Source: Apostichopus japonicus (lineage: Eukaryota > Echinodermata > Holothuroidea > Aspidochirotida > Stichopodidae). From it: a stretch of DNA of 60,000 nt. Within the stretch, counting starts at the first letter, position 1. Each line of letters opens with the position of its first letter. The position numbers were made by a program, and so were the translations under genes. Of this stretch, positions 34,175 to 46,279 are shown in pieces. The stretch spans positions 17,979,678 to 18,039,677 of the forward strand of contig NC_092579.1 of NCBI RefSeq assembly GCF_037975245.1. The letters run 5' to 3'. A model generated the notes under the pieces. The model was not told the DNA's origin, made no database searches, and worked only from the letters and a program-made list of their open reading frames with translations.

Positions 34175-37100
34175 TTTAAACTGATCCTAGACAAGCATAT
34201 CTGGTAACTCATAATGAGCATTCTATCTGACATTTGAAAGGGCTTTTACAATAATTGTCTTACTGTACTATTGTTTCTCATACTTATTTATATTTATAAA
34301 CATAGACTATGATTTAATCTTTTGTGCATTTTGTTAAGTTTTTAAATTATTTTACTATTTACATACTTCTGAAGTTGTTTTGGACTGTATGCGTTCAGGT
34401 TGTATTTTTTTATTATCGTTTAGTACAAGTGTTTTTTATATTGTTGGGCTTTTACATTTTATGCCTTATTGGTTCTATATATTTAATATTTAGGTTTTTG
34501 TTACTATTTGTTTTTAGGTTTTACATTTGCAAAGCGCTTTGAGCAGTGTTGCTGATTATGCGCTTAAAATATTACTTATTATTATTAATATTATTGAGTG
34601 ATGATTTTTTTGTCTTAGCGTTTTAATTCTTTCCAAAACTATGGTTAGGATGGAAGTTGTCCTACTGCATTAAGTTCAAATAATATGCTACATTCTCAAT
34701 TTGAAAGGAAGTGAAATGAAACATTCTGATAATTATTTTAATATTTAGAGGTTTAAACAGTCCATAGACTTCCACTATTAGTTTCAGTATAAAGCATATT
34801 TCTGAGCTCTGGGAATTTATAATGAGCATCCTGACTGGCATTTGAGTACCTTTGTTGATTTTTGCATGGCTGAAACCTAATGATTTTTTTGTGGCAAATC
34901 ATGTCTTCCCGTTTTTTCCACAAGCAACAATGATATAATAAATTCCTAATTTGAAAGAAGTTATAACAAAACATTTTAAAAATCATTTTAATATTTAGCG
35001 GCTCTAAGTTCCATAGACTAACTATTTAACTTGGAATCCATAATGAACATCCTGACTGGCATTTGAGAACTTTCTATTTTTTTTGGTCCATATTTAACAG
35101 TTTTGTAGGCTGAAACCTTATAATTTTGTTTTATTTTTGGCCAAAAAAATGACCTTTTAAGTTGAGGGTAACCTTCTGAATTAAGCAACAATTATATCAA
35201 TTCCTAATTTGAAAGAAGTTATAATAAAACATTTTAAAAAATCATTTTAATATTTAGAGGTTTTTGTTTCCATAGACTAACACTTTAACATCAGAACTTT
35301 CTATTTTTGTTTGTCCAACTTTAACATTAATATTATAAGAGGCCTAGCTCTGAGAATCCATAATGAGCATCCTGACTGACATTTGAGAAATTGTTATTTG
35401 GTCCAAATTAAATAAGTTTGTAAAATTAAATTTAAGTTAAATTTAAATTAACTAAGTTATGATTTTCTTTAGCTAAACCATGACCTTTTTAAGTATTTCC
35501 ACAATGATGCATGGGATGGTGTGTGTCTTTCTGAATTAAGCAACAATCATATAATACAATCCAAATTTGAAAGAAATTATTATGACAAATTTTGAAAATC
35601 ATTTTATGCACATTTCTGAGCTTTGAGATGCCATTATGAGTATCTTTACTTCTGTCCAAATTGAATGATTTTTGATAATATTTGAAAACAATCATGACCT
35701 TTTAAGGCCTTTCCAAAATTACGCATAGGGTGGAGGGTGTCCTTCAGCAAAAATCAACAATGGCATTTGAAAACTTCTGCCAAATTGAAAGTTTTGTAGG
35801 GCCATATATAGCCTATGACTTTTTTTTTTTAATTCTTTAGCAAAAATCATGACTGTTTTAATTTTTTCCAAAATTATGCATAGAATGTCTTTTATTCTCA
35901 ATTATCAGGTCTGAATGCTCTTTATGGATTCCCCTGGTTTGCATTTGTTTAGTGGTAGTCCCTAATTATCAAAATGATTTCATATAACACAAAATCATTC
36001 AATTTAGATTCTCAGCATCAAGAATTTTATGTTTTTCTCTGAAGCTAAAAGTGGCATGTTAAGAGGGTTAAAACTCCATTTTTTGCTGTGGCTAAAATTC
36101 TGACCTTTTTTTAATTCTTTCTAATATTATACCTAGATTGGAAGTTGTCATTCTGATTTAAGTTATTATTACTTCTGAATTATTATTTCTGACTTATTAC
36201 GTCTGAGTACTTATTACTTCTGAGTTATTATTACTTCTGAATTAAGTAATATAATCAGTTCCCACATTGATAAAAGTTATAGCCATTTTTTGTAAAATCA
36301 CTTTAATTTTTAGAGGGTAAAACTTCTAAAGACTACCACCTTAAACTCCATTTTTTTTACTGTGGCTACAATCGTGACCTATTTTTAATTCTTTCTAATA
36401 TTAAACCGAGATTGAAAGTTGTCATTCTGAATTAAGTTAGATGAATATGATCTGTTCCTACCTTGAAAGAGGTTATAGACATTTTTTGGGGAAAATCACT
36501 TTAATGTTTAGAAGGTTAACTTTCAGAGAAAAGAACATTTCTGGGCTCTGGGAATCTATTTTAGAACTTTCATATTTTGTCCAAACTATAATGATATTGT
36601 ACATGCTTATAAATACCTTATTTTGTTTGCCTTATGATGATTTTTAATTATTTGCCAAAATAATGACCTGTTTCTAAAATGATTTGATCCCAATTATTTA
36701 TTATGTAACAGGCAATAGCCTTGTGATTCAATTTGTGTTTTTGGCCACACTCATTTTATCTTTTCATTTTAACTCAATACATCTTTCTGCATTTGAAAAC
36801 ATTCGTTTTAGTCCAAATTTAATGATTTTGTAAAGCTAAAACCTTATGATTTTTTTCATTTTTGGGCAAAGTCATGACCATTTAAGTTTTTTTCCACAAT
36901 TACACATAAAATGGAGGGTTTCCTTCTGTGTTAGGCAACAATGGATACAATCAATTCCAAATTTGAAAGAAGTTATAAGAAAATATGTTAAAAATCATTA
37001 TAAATATTTAGAGGCTTTAAGTTCCATAGACTAACACTTTTTACTTCAGAGAAAAGCATATTTCTGGTGTCTGGGAATCCATAATGAGCATCCTGACTGG

Positions 37101-40100
37101 CATATGAGAACCTTTTTATACTTGTCCCAATTTAATGTTTTGTAATGCTAAAACTTAATGATTTTTGTTTGTACTTTTTACCAAAATCATGACCTTTTAA
37201 GTTGTTCCACAAATATATGCATATAATTCAGGGTGTCCTCCTAAATTCAGCAACAATGATATAATTCATTCCCAATGTAATAGAAGTTATGAAAAACATT
37301 TTGAAAATCATTTTAATAAGCATAAAAATCCATACATTACCACTTTTAACCTTCAGAGAAAAGTATGTTTCCAAGCTCGGAGAATCAGTAATGAGCATCC
37401 TGACTGGCATTTGAGAACATTTTGTTTGTTCAAGTTAATTGATTTAGTAAGACTATTCATATCGCCTTACGAATTTTTAAATTTTCCACCAAAACAAAAT
37501 ATCATGACCATTTTCATTCTTTCCACAATGATGCATAAGAGACAAAGGCTGTCCTTCCTAAAGTAAGCAACAATGATATAATACATTCCCAATGTGAAAG
37601 AAGTAATTATGAAACATTTTGAAAATCATTTTAATAAGCAAAAAAATCCATACACTACCACTTTTAACTTCAGAGAATAACATATTTTGGAGCTCTGGGA
37701 ATCCATAATGAGCATCCTTACTGGCATTTGAGAACTTTTTTTTTTGTCCAAAATTTAACAGTTTTGTAAGGCCTTGTAAGCCTTACAAGTTTTTTGGCCA
37801 CCAAAATCATGACCTTTAAGTTTTTCCACAATAATGCATAGGATGGCGGTGTCCTTCTGTATAAAGCAACAATGATATAATACATTCCCAGTAATTATGA
37901 AACATTTTGAAAATCATTTAATAAGCGTAAAAATCCATACACTACCACTTTTAACTTCAGAGAAAAGTATGTTTCCAAGCTCTGGTTCCGTCATGGGCAT
38001 CCTGAGTGGCATTGGAGAACTCGTTGAGTTTTTGGCCCCAATTTAGATATCATGAACAGTTTAATTCTTTCCACGGTGATGCATTAGATGGAAGGTGTCC
38101 TTCTGAAGGAAGCAATATGATATAAAACATTCCCAATGTGAAAGGGATTTTTAGAAACATTTTGAAAATCATTTTAATAAGCATAAAAATCCATACACTA
38201 CCACTTTAACTTCAGAGAATAGCATATTTTTGAGCTCTTAGAATCCATAATGAGCATCCTGACTGGCATTTGAGAACTTTTTTTTTTGTCCAAACTTTAA
38301 CAGTTCTGTAAGGCCTTGTAAACCTTACAAGTTTTGTTTTTTTTTGGCGGCCAAAATCATGACCTTTAAGTTTTTTCCACAATAATGCATAGGATGGAGG
38401 GTGTCCTTCTGTATAAAGCAACAATGATATTATAATTCCCAATGTGAAAGAAGTTATAATGAAACATTTTGAAAATCATTTCAATAAGCATAAAAATCCA
38501 TAGACTAAACACATTTTAACTTCAAAAAGAAGCATATTTCTGAGCTCTGGGAATCCATAATGAGCATCCTGACTGGCATTTGAGAACTTTCTTTTTTGGT
38601 CCAAAATTTAACAGTTTTGTAAGGCTAACACCTAACAAGTTTTTTTTGTGGCCAAAATCATGACCTTTTTAGTTCTTTCCGCACATATGCATTAGATAGA
38701 GGGTGTCCTTCTGAATTAAGCAACAATAATATCATACATTCCCAATGTGAAAGAAGTTATAATGAAACATTTTAAAAATCATTTCAATAAGCATAATAAT
38801 CCATAAACTAACACATTTTAACTTCAGAGAGAAGCATATTTCTGAGCTCTGTGAATCTATAATGAGCATCCTGACTGGCATTTGAGAACTTTTTTTTTGG
38901 TCCAAATTTAATGAATTTGTATGGCTATAAACCTTATGAGTTTTTTTTTTTGTTGGCCAAAATCATGACTTTTAAGTTCTTTCTACACATATGCATTAGA
39001 TAGAGGGTGTCCTTTTGAATTAAGCAACAGTGATATCATACATTCCCAATGTGAAAGAAGTTATGATAAAACATTTTGAAAATCATTTTAATAAGCATAA
39101 AAATCCATAAACTAACACATTTTAACTTCAGAGAGAAGCATATTTCTGAGCTCTGGGAATCTATAGTGAGCATCCTGACTGGCATTTGAGAACTTTCTAT
39201 TTTTGTTTGTCCAAATTTAACAAGTTTGTAGTGCTAAAACCTTACAATTTTTTTGCCAAAAATCATGACCTTTTTAAGTTTACCTACAATTATACATTAG
39301 ATAGAAGGTGTCCTTCTGAATTAAGCAACAATGATATCACCAATTCCTAATTTGAAAGAAGTTATAATAAACATTTTGAAAATCATTTCAATAAGCATAA
39401 AAATACATAGACTAACACATTTTAACTTCAGAGAGAAGGATATTTCTGAGCTATGGGAATCTATAATGAGCATTCTGACTGGCATTTGAGAACCTTTTTT
39501 TTGTCCAAATTTTAAAAATTTTGTAGGGCTAAAGCCTTATAATTTTGTTTAATTTTTTGCCAAAAATCATGACCTTTTTCAGTTTTACCACAATTATACA
39601 TAAAATAGAGGGTGTCCTTCTAAATTAAGCAACAATGATATAATCAATTCCTAATTTAAAAGAAGTTATAACAAAACATTTTAAAAATCATTCTTTAAGT
39701 TCCAAAGACTAACACATTTCAGATGAAAAGCATATTTCTGAGCTCTAGGAATCCATAATGAGCATCCTGACTGGCATTTGAGAACTTTCTATATCTGTTT
39801 GTTCAAATTAAACAATTTTGTAAGGCTAAAACCTTATAATTTTGTTTTAATTTTTGCCAAAACTATTGACCTTTTAGGTTTTTCCACAATTATGCATCAT
39901 ATAGAGGGTGTCCTTCTGAATTAAGCAACAATGATATAATCAATTCCTAATTTGAATGAAGTTATTACAAAACATTTCAAAATCATTTTAATATTTAGAG
40001 GCTCTAAGTTCCATAGACTAACATTTTAATTTTAGAGAAAAGCATATTTCTGAGCTCTGGGAATCCATATTGAGCATCCTGATTGGCATTTGAGAACTTT

Positions 40101-40150
40101 CTTTTTTGTTTGTCCCAATTTAACAATTTAAAGTTAGGTATATCTGAGCT
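34175..40150 (-). repeat. Satellite-like array, about 15-16 monomers in opposite orientation (inverted arm)
   Basis: Reverse-complement monomers of the 31.5-34.1 kb array: TAATGAGCATCCTGACTGGC, then ATTTGAGAAC, with GTGTCCTTCTGAATTAAGCA and AGAGAAGCATATTTCTGAGC. Boxes start near 34211, 34821, 35041, 35361, 37081, 37389, 37705, 37996, 38249, 38558, 38862, 39168, 39464, 39758 and 40069. Monomers between about 35.6 and 36.9 kb are degenerate; those between 37 and 40 kb are best preserved, with a period of about 300 bp. Confidence 0.94.
34250..34600 (+). mobile_element. 3' tail of a retroelement (LINE or SINE type) near the palindrome centre
   Basis: A T-rich region ends AAAGCGCTTTGAGCAGTG, then TATGCGCTTAAAATATTA and TTATTATTATTAATATTATT. 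This GCGCTT stem followed by a TTA-rich simple repeat is the 3'-end form of many invertebrate retroelements, and the SINE array at 40.6 kb has a related GCGCTTTGAGAC to GCGCTATATAAA end. It interrupts an inverted-arm satellite monomer. Confidence 0.6.
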
Positions 40151-40645
40151 TTTGAAATCAATATTTTAGCACCCTGACTTAATATTTGAGTCCTTTATTA
40201 AAAACCTTCCATATAATTATTGTAAGTCTTTAGTCATTATGATTTTTTTTCTAGAATCACAATTTTTTTAAATTGTTCCCAAAGTGATGCATAGGATGCC
40301 CTGTTGATTATAAAAATGCAAAGGGTTCAAATAAATTCAGTGTCATTTAAAGCTATATCATAATTTGAGGCTTAATATTTCATAGAACCCCACTTTTAAC
40401 TCAAGAATAAACCAGACCCTAGTTTGGTGGGAATTCCTAGTTCCTAAACTGTTTAATTTTTGCTAAATTTAAGGTTTGCATAACCTGTCATAATTTTTTC
40501 AATTTTCAGCAACAAAGCACCAATTCCTCTTGCTTAAAAAAAAACATGCCATCATTTGATGATGACGTTATATTGCCCCTAATATTAATTATTATGACCA
40601 AAAAATAAAAAAATAAATAAAAAAATAAAATAAAAAAAAAGTAAT

Positions 40646-42675
40646 AATAATATTTCACTTATATATAGCGCTTATACCAGCAATAGGTCTCAAAGCGCTT
40701 CACAGAAGATATGTTACCCCTGGTCAACGATAACCTGTCCCAGAGACAATCCCTCTAGGCGGCTGCAGTTATATACTGCGCCCAATGACAAGTTACCTCA
40801 CAGGTACCCATTTAACCCCTGGGTGGAGAGAGGCAATTGAGATAAAGCATCTTGCCCAAGGACACAAGGTAATGGACTAGGCAGGAGTCGAACCAGCAAT
40901 CCTTGGATCACAAGTCCGACGCCTTAGCCAATCGTCCATAACACTCTCTAAGGTTTTGAACACGCAGGTTTTAAAACAGACCCACAGAATATTTCACTTT
41001 TATAGCGCTTTTACCAGCAATAGGTCTCAAAGCGCTTTGCAGAAGATATGTTACCCCTGGTCAACGATAACCTGTCCCAGAGACAATCCCTCTAGACGGC
41101 TGCAGTTATATACTGCGCCCAATGACAAGTTACCTCACAGGTACCCATTCAACTCCTGGGTGGAGAGAGGCAATTGAGATAAAGTATCTTGCCCAAGGAC
41201 ACAACGTAATGGACTAGGCAGGAGTCAAACCAGCAATCCTTGGGTCACAAGTCCGACGCCTTAGCCAATTGTCCACAACACTCTCTAAGGTTTTGAACAC
41301 GCAGGTTTGAAAACAGACCCACAGAATATTTCACTTTTATATAGCGCTTATACCAGCAATAGGTCTCAAAGCGCTTTACAGAAGATATGTTACCCCTGGT
41401 CAACGATAACCTGTCCCAGAGACAATCCCTCCAGGCGGCTGCAGTTATATACTGCGCCCAATGACAAGTTACCTCACAGGTACCCATTTAACCCCTGGGT
41501 GGAGAGAGGCAATGGAGATAAAGCATCTTGCCCAAGGACACAAGGTAATGGACTAGGCAGATGTCGAACCAGCAATCCTTGGATCACAAGTCCCACGCCT
41601 TAGCCAATCGTCCACAACACTCTCTAAGGTTTTCAACACGCAGGTTTTAAAACAGACCCACAGAATATTTCACTTTTAAAGCGCTTTTACCAGCAATTGG
41701 TCTCAAAGCGCTTTACAGAAGATATGTTACCCCTGGTCAACGATAACCTGTCCCAGAGACAATCCCTCTAGGCGGCTGCAGTTATATACTGCGCCCAATG
41801 ACAAGTTACCTCACAGGTACCCATTTAACTCCTGGGTGGAGAGAGGCAATTGAGATAAAGAATCTTGCCCAAGGACACAAGGTAATGGACTAGGCAGGAG
41901 TCGAACCAGCAATCCTTGGATCACAAGTCCGACGCCTTAGCCAATCGTCCACAACACTCTCTAAGGTTTTCAACACGCAGGTTTTAAAACAGACCCACAG
42001 AATATTTCACTTTTATAGCGCTTTTACCAGCAATAGGTCTCAAAGCGCTTTACAGAAGCTATGTTACCCCTGGTCAACGATAACCTGTCCCAGAGACAAT
42101 CCCTCTAGACGGCTGCAGTTATATACTGCGCCCAATGACAAGTTACCTCACAGGTACCCATTTAACCCCTGGGTGGAGAGAGGCAATTGAGATAAAGTAT
42201 CTTGCCCAAGGACACAAGGTAATGGACTAGGTAGGAGTCGAACCAGCAATCCTTGGATCACAAGTCCGACGCCTTAGCCAATCGTCCACAACACTCTCTA
42301 AGGTTTTGAACACACAGGTTTGAAAACAGAGCCACAGAATATTTCACTTTTATATTGCGCTTATACCAGCAATAGGTCTCAAAGCGCTTCACAGAAGATA
42401 TGTTACCCCTGGTCAACAATAACCTGTCCCAGAGACGATCCCTCCAGGCAGCTGCAGTTATATACTGCGCCCAATGACAAGTTACCTCACAGGTACCCAT
42501 TTAACCCCTGGGTGGAGAGAGGCAATTGAGATAAAGCATCTTGCCCAAGGACACAAGGTAATGGACTAGGCAGGAGTCGAACCAGCAATCCTTGGATCAC
42601 AAGTCCGACCCCTTAGCCAATTGTCCACAACACTCTCTAAGGTTTTGAACACGCAGGTTTTGAAACAGACCCACC
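40646..42675 (-). mobile_element. Six head-to-tail copies of a tRNA-derived SINE unit (337-339 bp each)
   Basis: Unit starts (plus strand, GAATATTTCAC) are near 40647, 40986, 41324, 41663, 42000 and 42337. On the minus strand each unit has a tRNA-like head (A-box TGGCTAAGGCG, anticodon-arm-like GGACTTGTGATCC, B-box GGTTCGACTCC), a body with GGTACCTGTGAGGTAACTTG and ACTGCAGCCGCCTAGAGG, and the 3' end AAAGCGCTTTGAGACC and GCGCTATATAAAAGTG. About 48 bp of spacer (CTGTGGGTCTGTTTTAAAAC) separates each unit from the next. The units differ by only a few bases. The leftmost unit ends in TTATTATTAC and T-rich sequence, a plausible original tail. The SINEs lie on the same strand as the kinase transcript. 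Confidence 0.93.
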
Positions 42676-42706
42676 GTAGCTGCTTTTACCACTTCTTTGC
42701 CATACT

Positions 42707-44019
<1,313 letters not shown>

Positions 44020-44143
44020 CTGTGAATACAACTTTTTCCCTCCAAGTAAGCCATCCCTGATGCTGCATCTTCACTCATCTTGATCCTCTCTGGGACACTC
44101 AAGGTCTTACTGTCATCTCGAAGCAACTACAAAAGATCTCCTC
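44020..44143 (-). CDS. Kinase helix D to HRD exon, with in-frame TAG
   Basis: The exon encodes G-G-D-L-L, stop, L-L-R-D-D, then D-A-A-S-G-M-A-Y-L-E-G and C-I-H-R up to the HRD motif. The stop (CTA on the plus strand at 44127-44129) sits where FES and FER have a threonine in G-G-D-F-L-T-F-L-R. Acceptor TTTTGCAG (phase 1) and donor GTAAAC (phase 2) are intact, and the codon split across the next junction restores arginine. Confidence 0.92.
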
Positions 44144-44827
44144 CTGCAAAAGTGACAGAGAAGCAAACATCAGTCAGTAAAGTCAATCTTTTCAAAAATT
44201 CATTGATTTCATCTCATAAATCTATTATTGTTAAGTCTGTTTTGTGTGTGTCAATTATGATACAAGCCTAACCGTACGCAAATAGAGTTTCTCTATTCAT
44301 TGTACATGTTGCACAGAAGTGTAAAAGTAAGCCAAAAACTAATGAAAGAGCTTATATTTAACTTCACTATTCTCTGAATGTGTGGCCAGAAATCCACCAT
44401 ACAAAACTTCAATTACTGGAAAATGTCACACAGTTTATTTAGAAAGATATTTATTAGGATATTTATAATATATGGATATATATGGATAATGTAAGTATAT
44501 TTATAATATTTATAAGTTGGTCAAAATAGGTTACATTCAATCAACCAATACATCTCCACTTAGGGGAAAAGATCTTGAGTTGGGCTATTCAACAAGCAGT
44601 GTAAAAATATTTTTCTCTTCAATAAAATTTCACGTTGTTTGCGACCAGAAAATACTTCTCCATACAACTAACCAGAGTGGCAGGGTATCCATATACAATG
44701 AGATGTTTACGGTGTACCATATTCCCTAATAAATCAAAGGCCAAATTTGCCCCCTAATCTAACTAATTTGATAGCTGTCACGGAAAAAAAGGACTGATGT
44801 CAAATCCATTTTTTTCTGGTTTTTTAC
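44144..44827. other. Kinase intron
   Basis: AT-rich, with TATATGGATA repeats at about 44466-44512. Nothing else is recognised. Confidence 0.8.
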
Positions 44828-45051
44828 CTTGTACAAGCTCCATGACGATGTAGATTGGTAGATGTAGATGTAGATAGTCTGTCTGTTGCCACGCCGATAA
44901 GTTTGACGATGTTAGGATGGTTGTAATTCTTGAGGATGTAGGCCTCTGAGAGGAACTTCCTTCTCATTGCTGTGTCCACCGTAGCCTTGCACATCTTGAC
45001 GGCGACAGGTTTATTCTTAAATGTTGCTTTATGGACGTCACCAAAATGTCC
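44828..45051 (-). CDS. Kinase N-lobe exon with hinge frameshift
   Basis: The exon encodes G-H-F-G-D-V (ATP loop), P-V-A-V-K-M-C-K (catalytic lysine), F-L-S-E-A-Y-I-L-K (helix C glutamate) and H-P-N-I-V-K-L-I-G-V-A-T-D-R. Then a (CTACAT)n-like stretch, plus-strand 44847-44876, lies where the family has two residues before I-Y-I-V-M-E-L-V-Q. It adds 16 bp net, so those hinge residues are encoded in a different frame from the N-lobe. Without the extra bases the exon would be 208 bp and end in phase 1, which is what the next exon needs. Confidence 0.92.
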
Positions 45052-45879
45052 CTGCATGTACACACGAAAAAGGATGCTCATGAAACTAAAAGAACAATGC
45101 AGTCAACAAACCCCTCCCCCTCACCCCCATCCCCCCCCCATTTCATTTTTTTAATATTTCATTTCACTAAGGGTGCAATAGAGAAGAGTAACAACCATAT
45201 GGGATGTAATTAATACAGTTCTAACAAGATATTCATATAAAAATTCACTTTTTTTCTTCTTTTTTTCACCTTAAATAAAGAATGCAGCAGTAGTATAGAC
45301 AAAGAGATGTCACATGGGATGTCATGTGATATATCACATGAGAGCTCACAATATATGTCACATGAGAGGCAACCAGTGGCTTAATCAACCATAAAACAGT
45401 CATTTCTCATTGCCTACAGCTGCAGGGTAACATCTTATGTGAGCTGTGCCAACAGTACGAATCTTCCCAACTAACTCAACATTACTATGCACACATACTG
45501 TGTTGATAGGAATAGACTGGAGTAAACAACATGACACATGTAGTGCACACAGAGTGATCCCTGTTAGATTCAAATACAAGTCAATTGGCCCAAAAAAAAT
45601 ACAAGGTTTCAGGGTCACTGGTACAAAGTGGGTAAATGTCAGTGAAATACCTCATCTACCAATTAACTATACTATACTATGTACTGACTCTACACTATTG
45701 TCTAATTACTGAAGGTAGCAAGCTGTTTGTGTATTTGCTGGGATCGATGGTGGTGTGTAACACTTCTGTTACACCTCATTCGAAACCAGGTCAGATTACC
45801 GGCATTAGACGTTTCTTTTTTTGCGCGAGTCTTCACACTCTTTAAAAGATTGAATCGTTGTGTCTTTCATGAAACTCAC
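45052..45879. other. Kinase intron with short TCACATG repeats
   Basis: About five copies of TCACATG or its complement occur at 45307-45367. A C-rich tract is at about 45110-45140. No gene is recognised. Confidence 0.75.
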
Positions 45880-46056
45880 CTGTCCTAATTTGGTGTCCAG
45901 CAGGATGTCCTCGTGTCGAAGGTCGTGCTCGTCCTTGACCTTACTTATTGGATTTCTGATCATCGCGTTGGACGCTTTCGTCACCGGGGTTTGAGTTGAC
46001 ATGTGATGGTTCACCAGTTCCTGGATTGACCCAAAACTCCCTCCTTCCAATCGATT
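45880..46056 (-). CDS. SH2 C-terminal part and SH2-kinase linker exon
   Basis: The exon encodes N-R-L-E-G-G-S-F-G-S-I, E-L-V-N-H-H, P-V-T-K-A, N-P-I-S-K-V-K-D and L-R-H-E-D-I-L-L, ending L-G-Q at the first glycine of the ATP loop. The H-E-D-[IV]-x-L-x-x-x-[IL]-G linker is characteristic of FES and FER. It starts after a TTTTACAG acceptor, and its GTGAGT donor is phase 0. Confidence 0.93.
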
Positions 46057-46279
46057 CTGTAAAAAACCAGAACATTCAGACATTCAGAAAAATGTGTGGA
46101 GGAGAAAAGTCAGGCTTAATGATATCATGTATCAAACACACACAGTATGCCATTTCAATTTGATACATTGTCATCACGTAATGTGAGGGAGGATGGTGAA
46201 GGGAGAACCCAGATGTGTGGAGGGGGGACCTTTGAGGACCCCTAGCCCCACCACTGCATACATATTATGGTTTTGTAAC

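Noticed and set aside
31460-38442. Many 60-126-codon frames in the satellite region
   Set aside because: They are by-products of nearly identical monomers; frames break at different places and encode nothing recognisable.
40956-42529. Repeated open frames of 69-98 codons in both orientations
   Set aside because: They recur only because the SINE units are tandem copies; no frame runs through the array and the sequence is tRNA-derived.
40873-42620. Possible functional tRNA genes on the minus strand
   Set aside because: A- and B-box matches are good, but each sits at the head of a 338-bp SINE unit and the arms are imperfect (mismatch in the anticodon stem, no proper acceptor stem).
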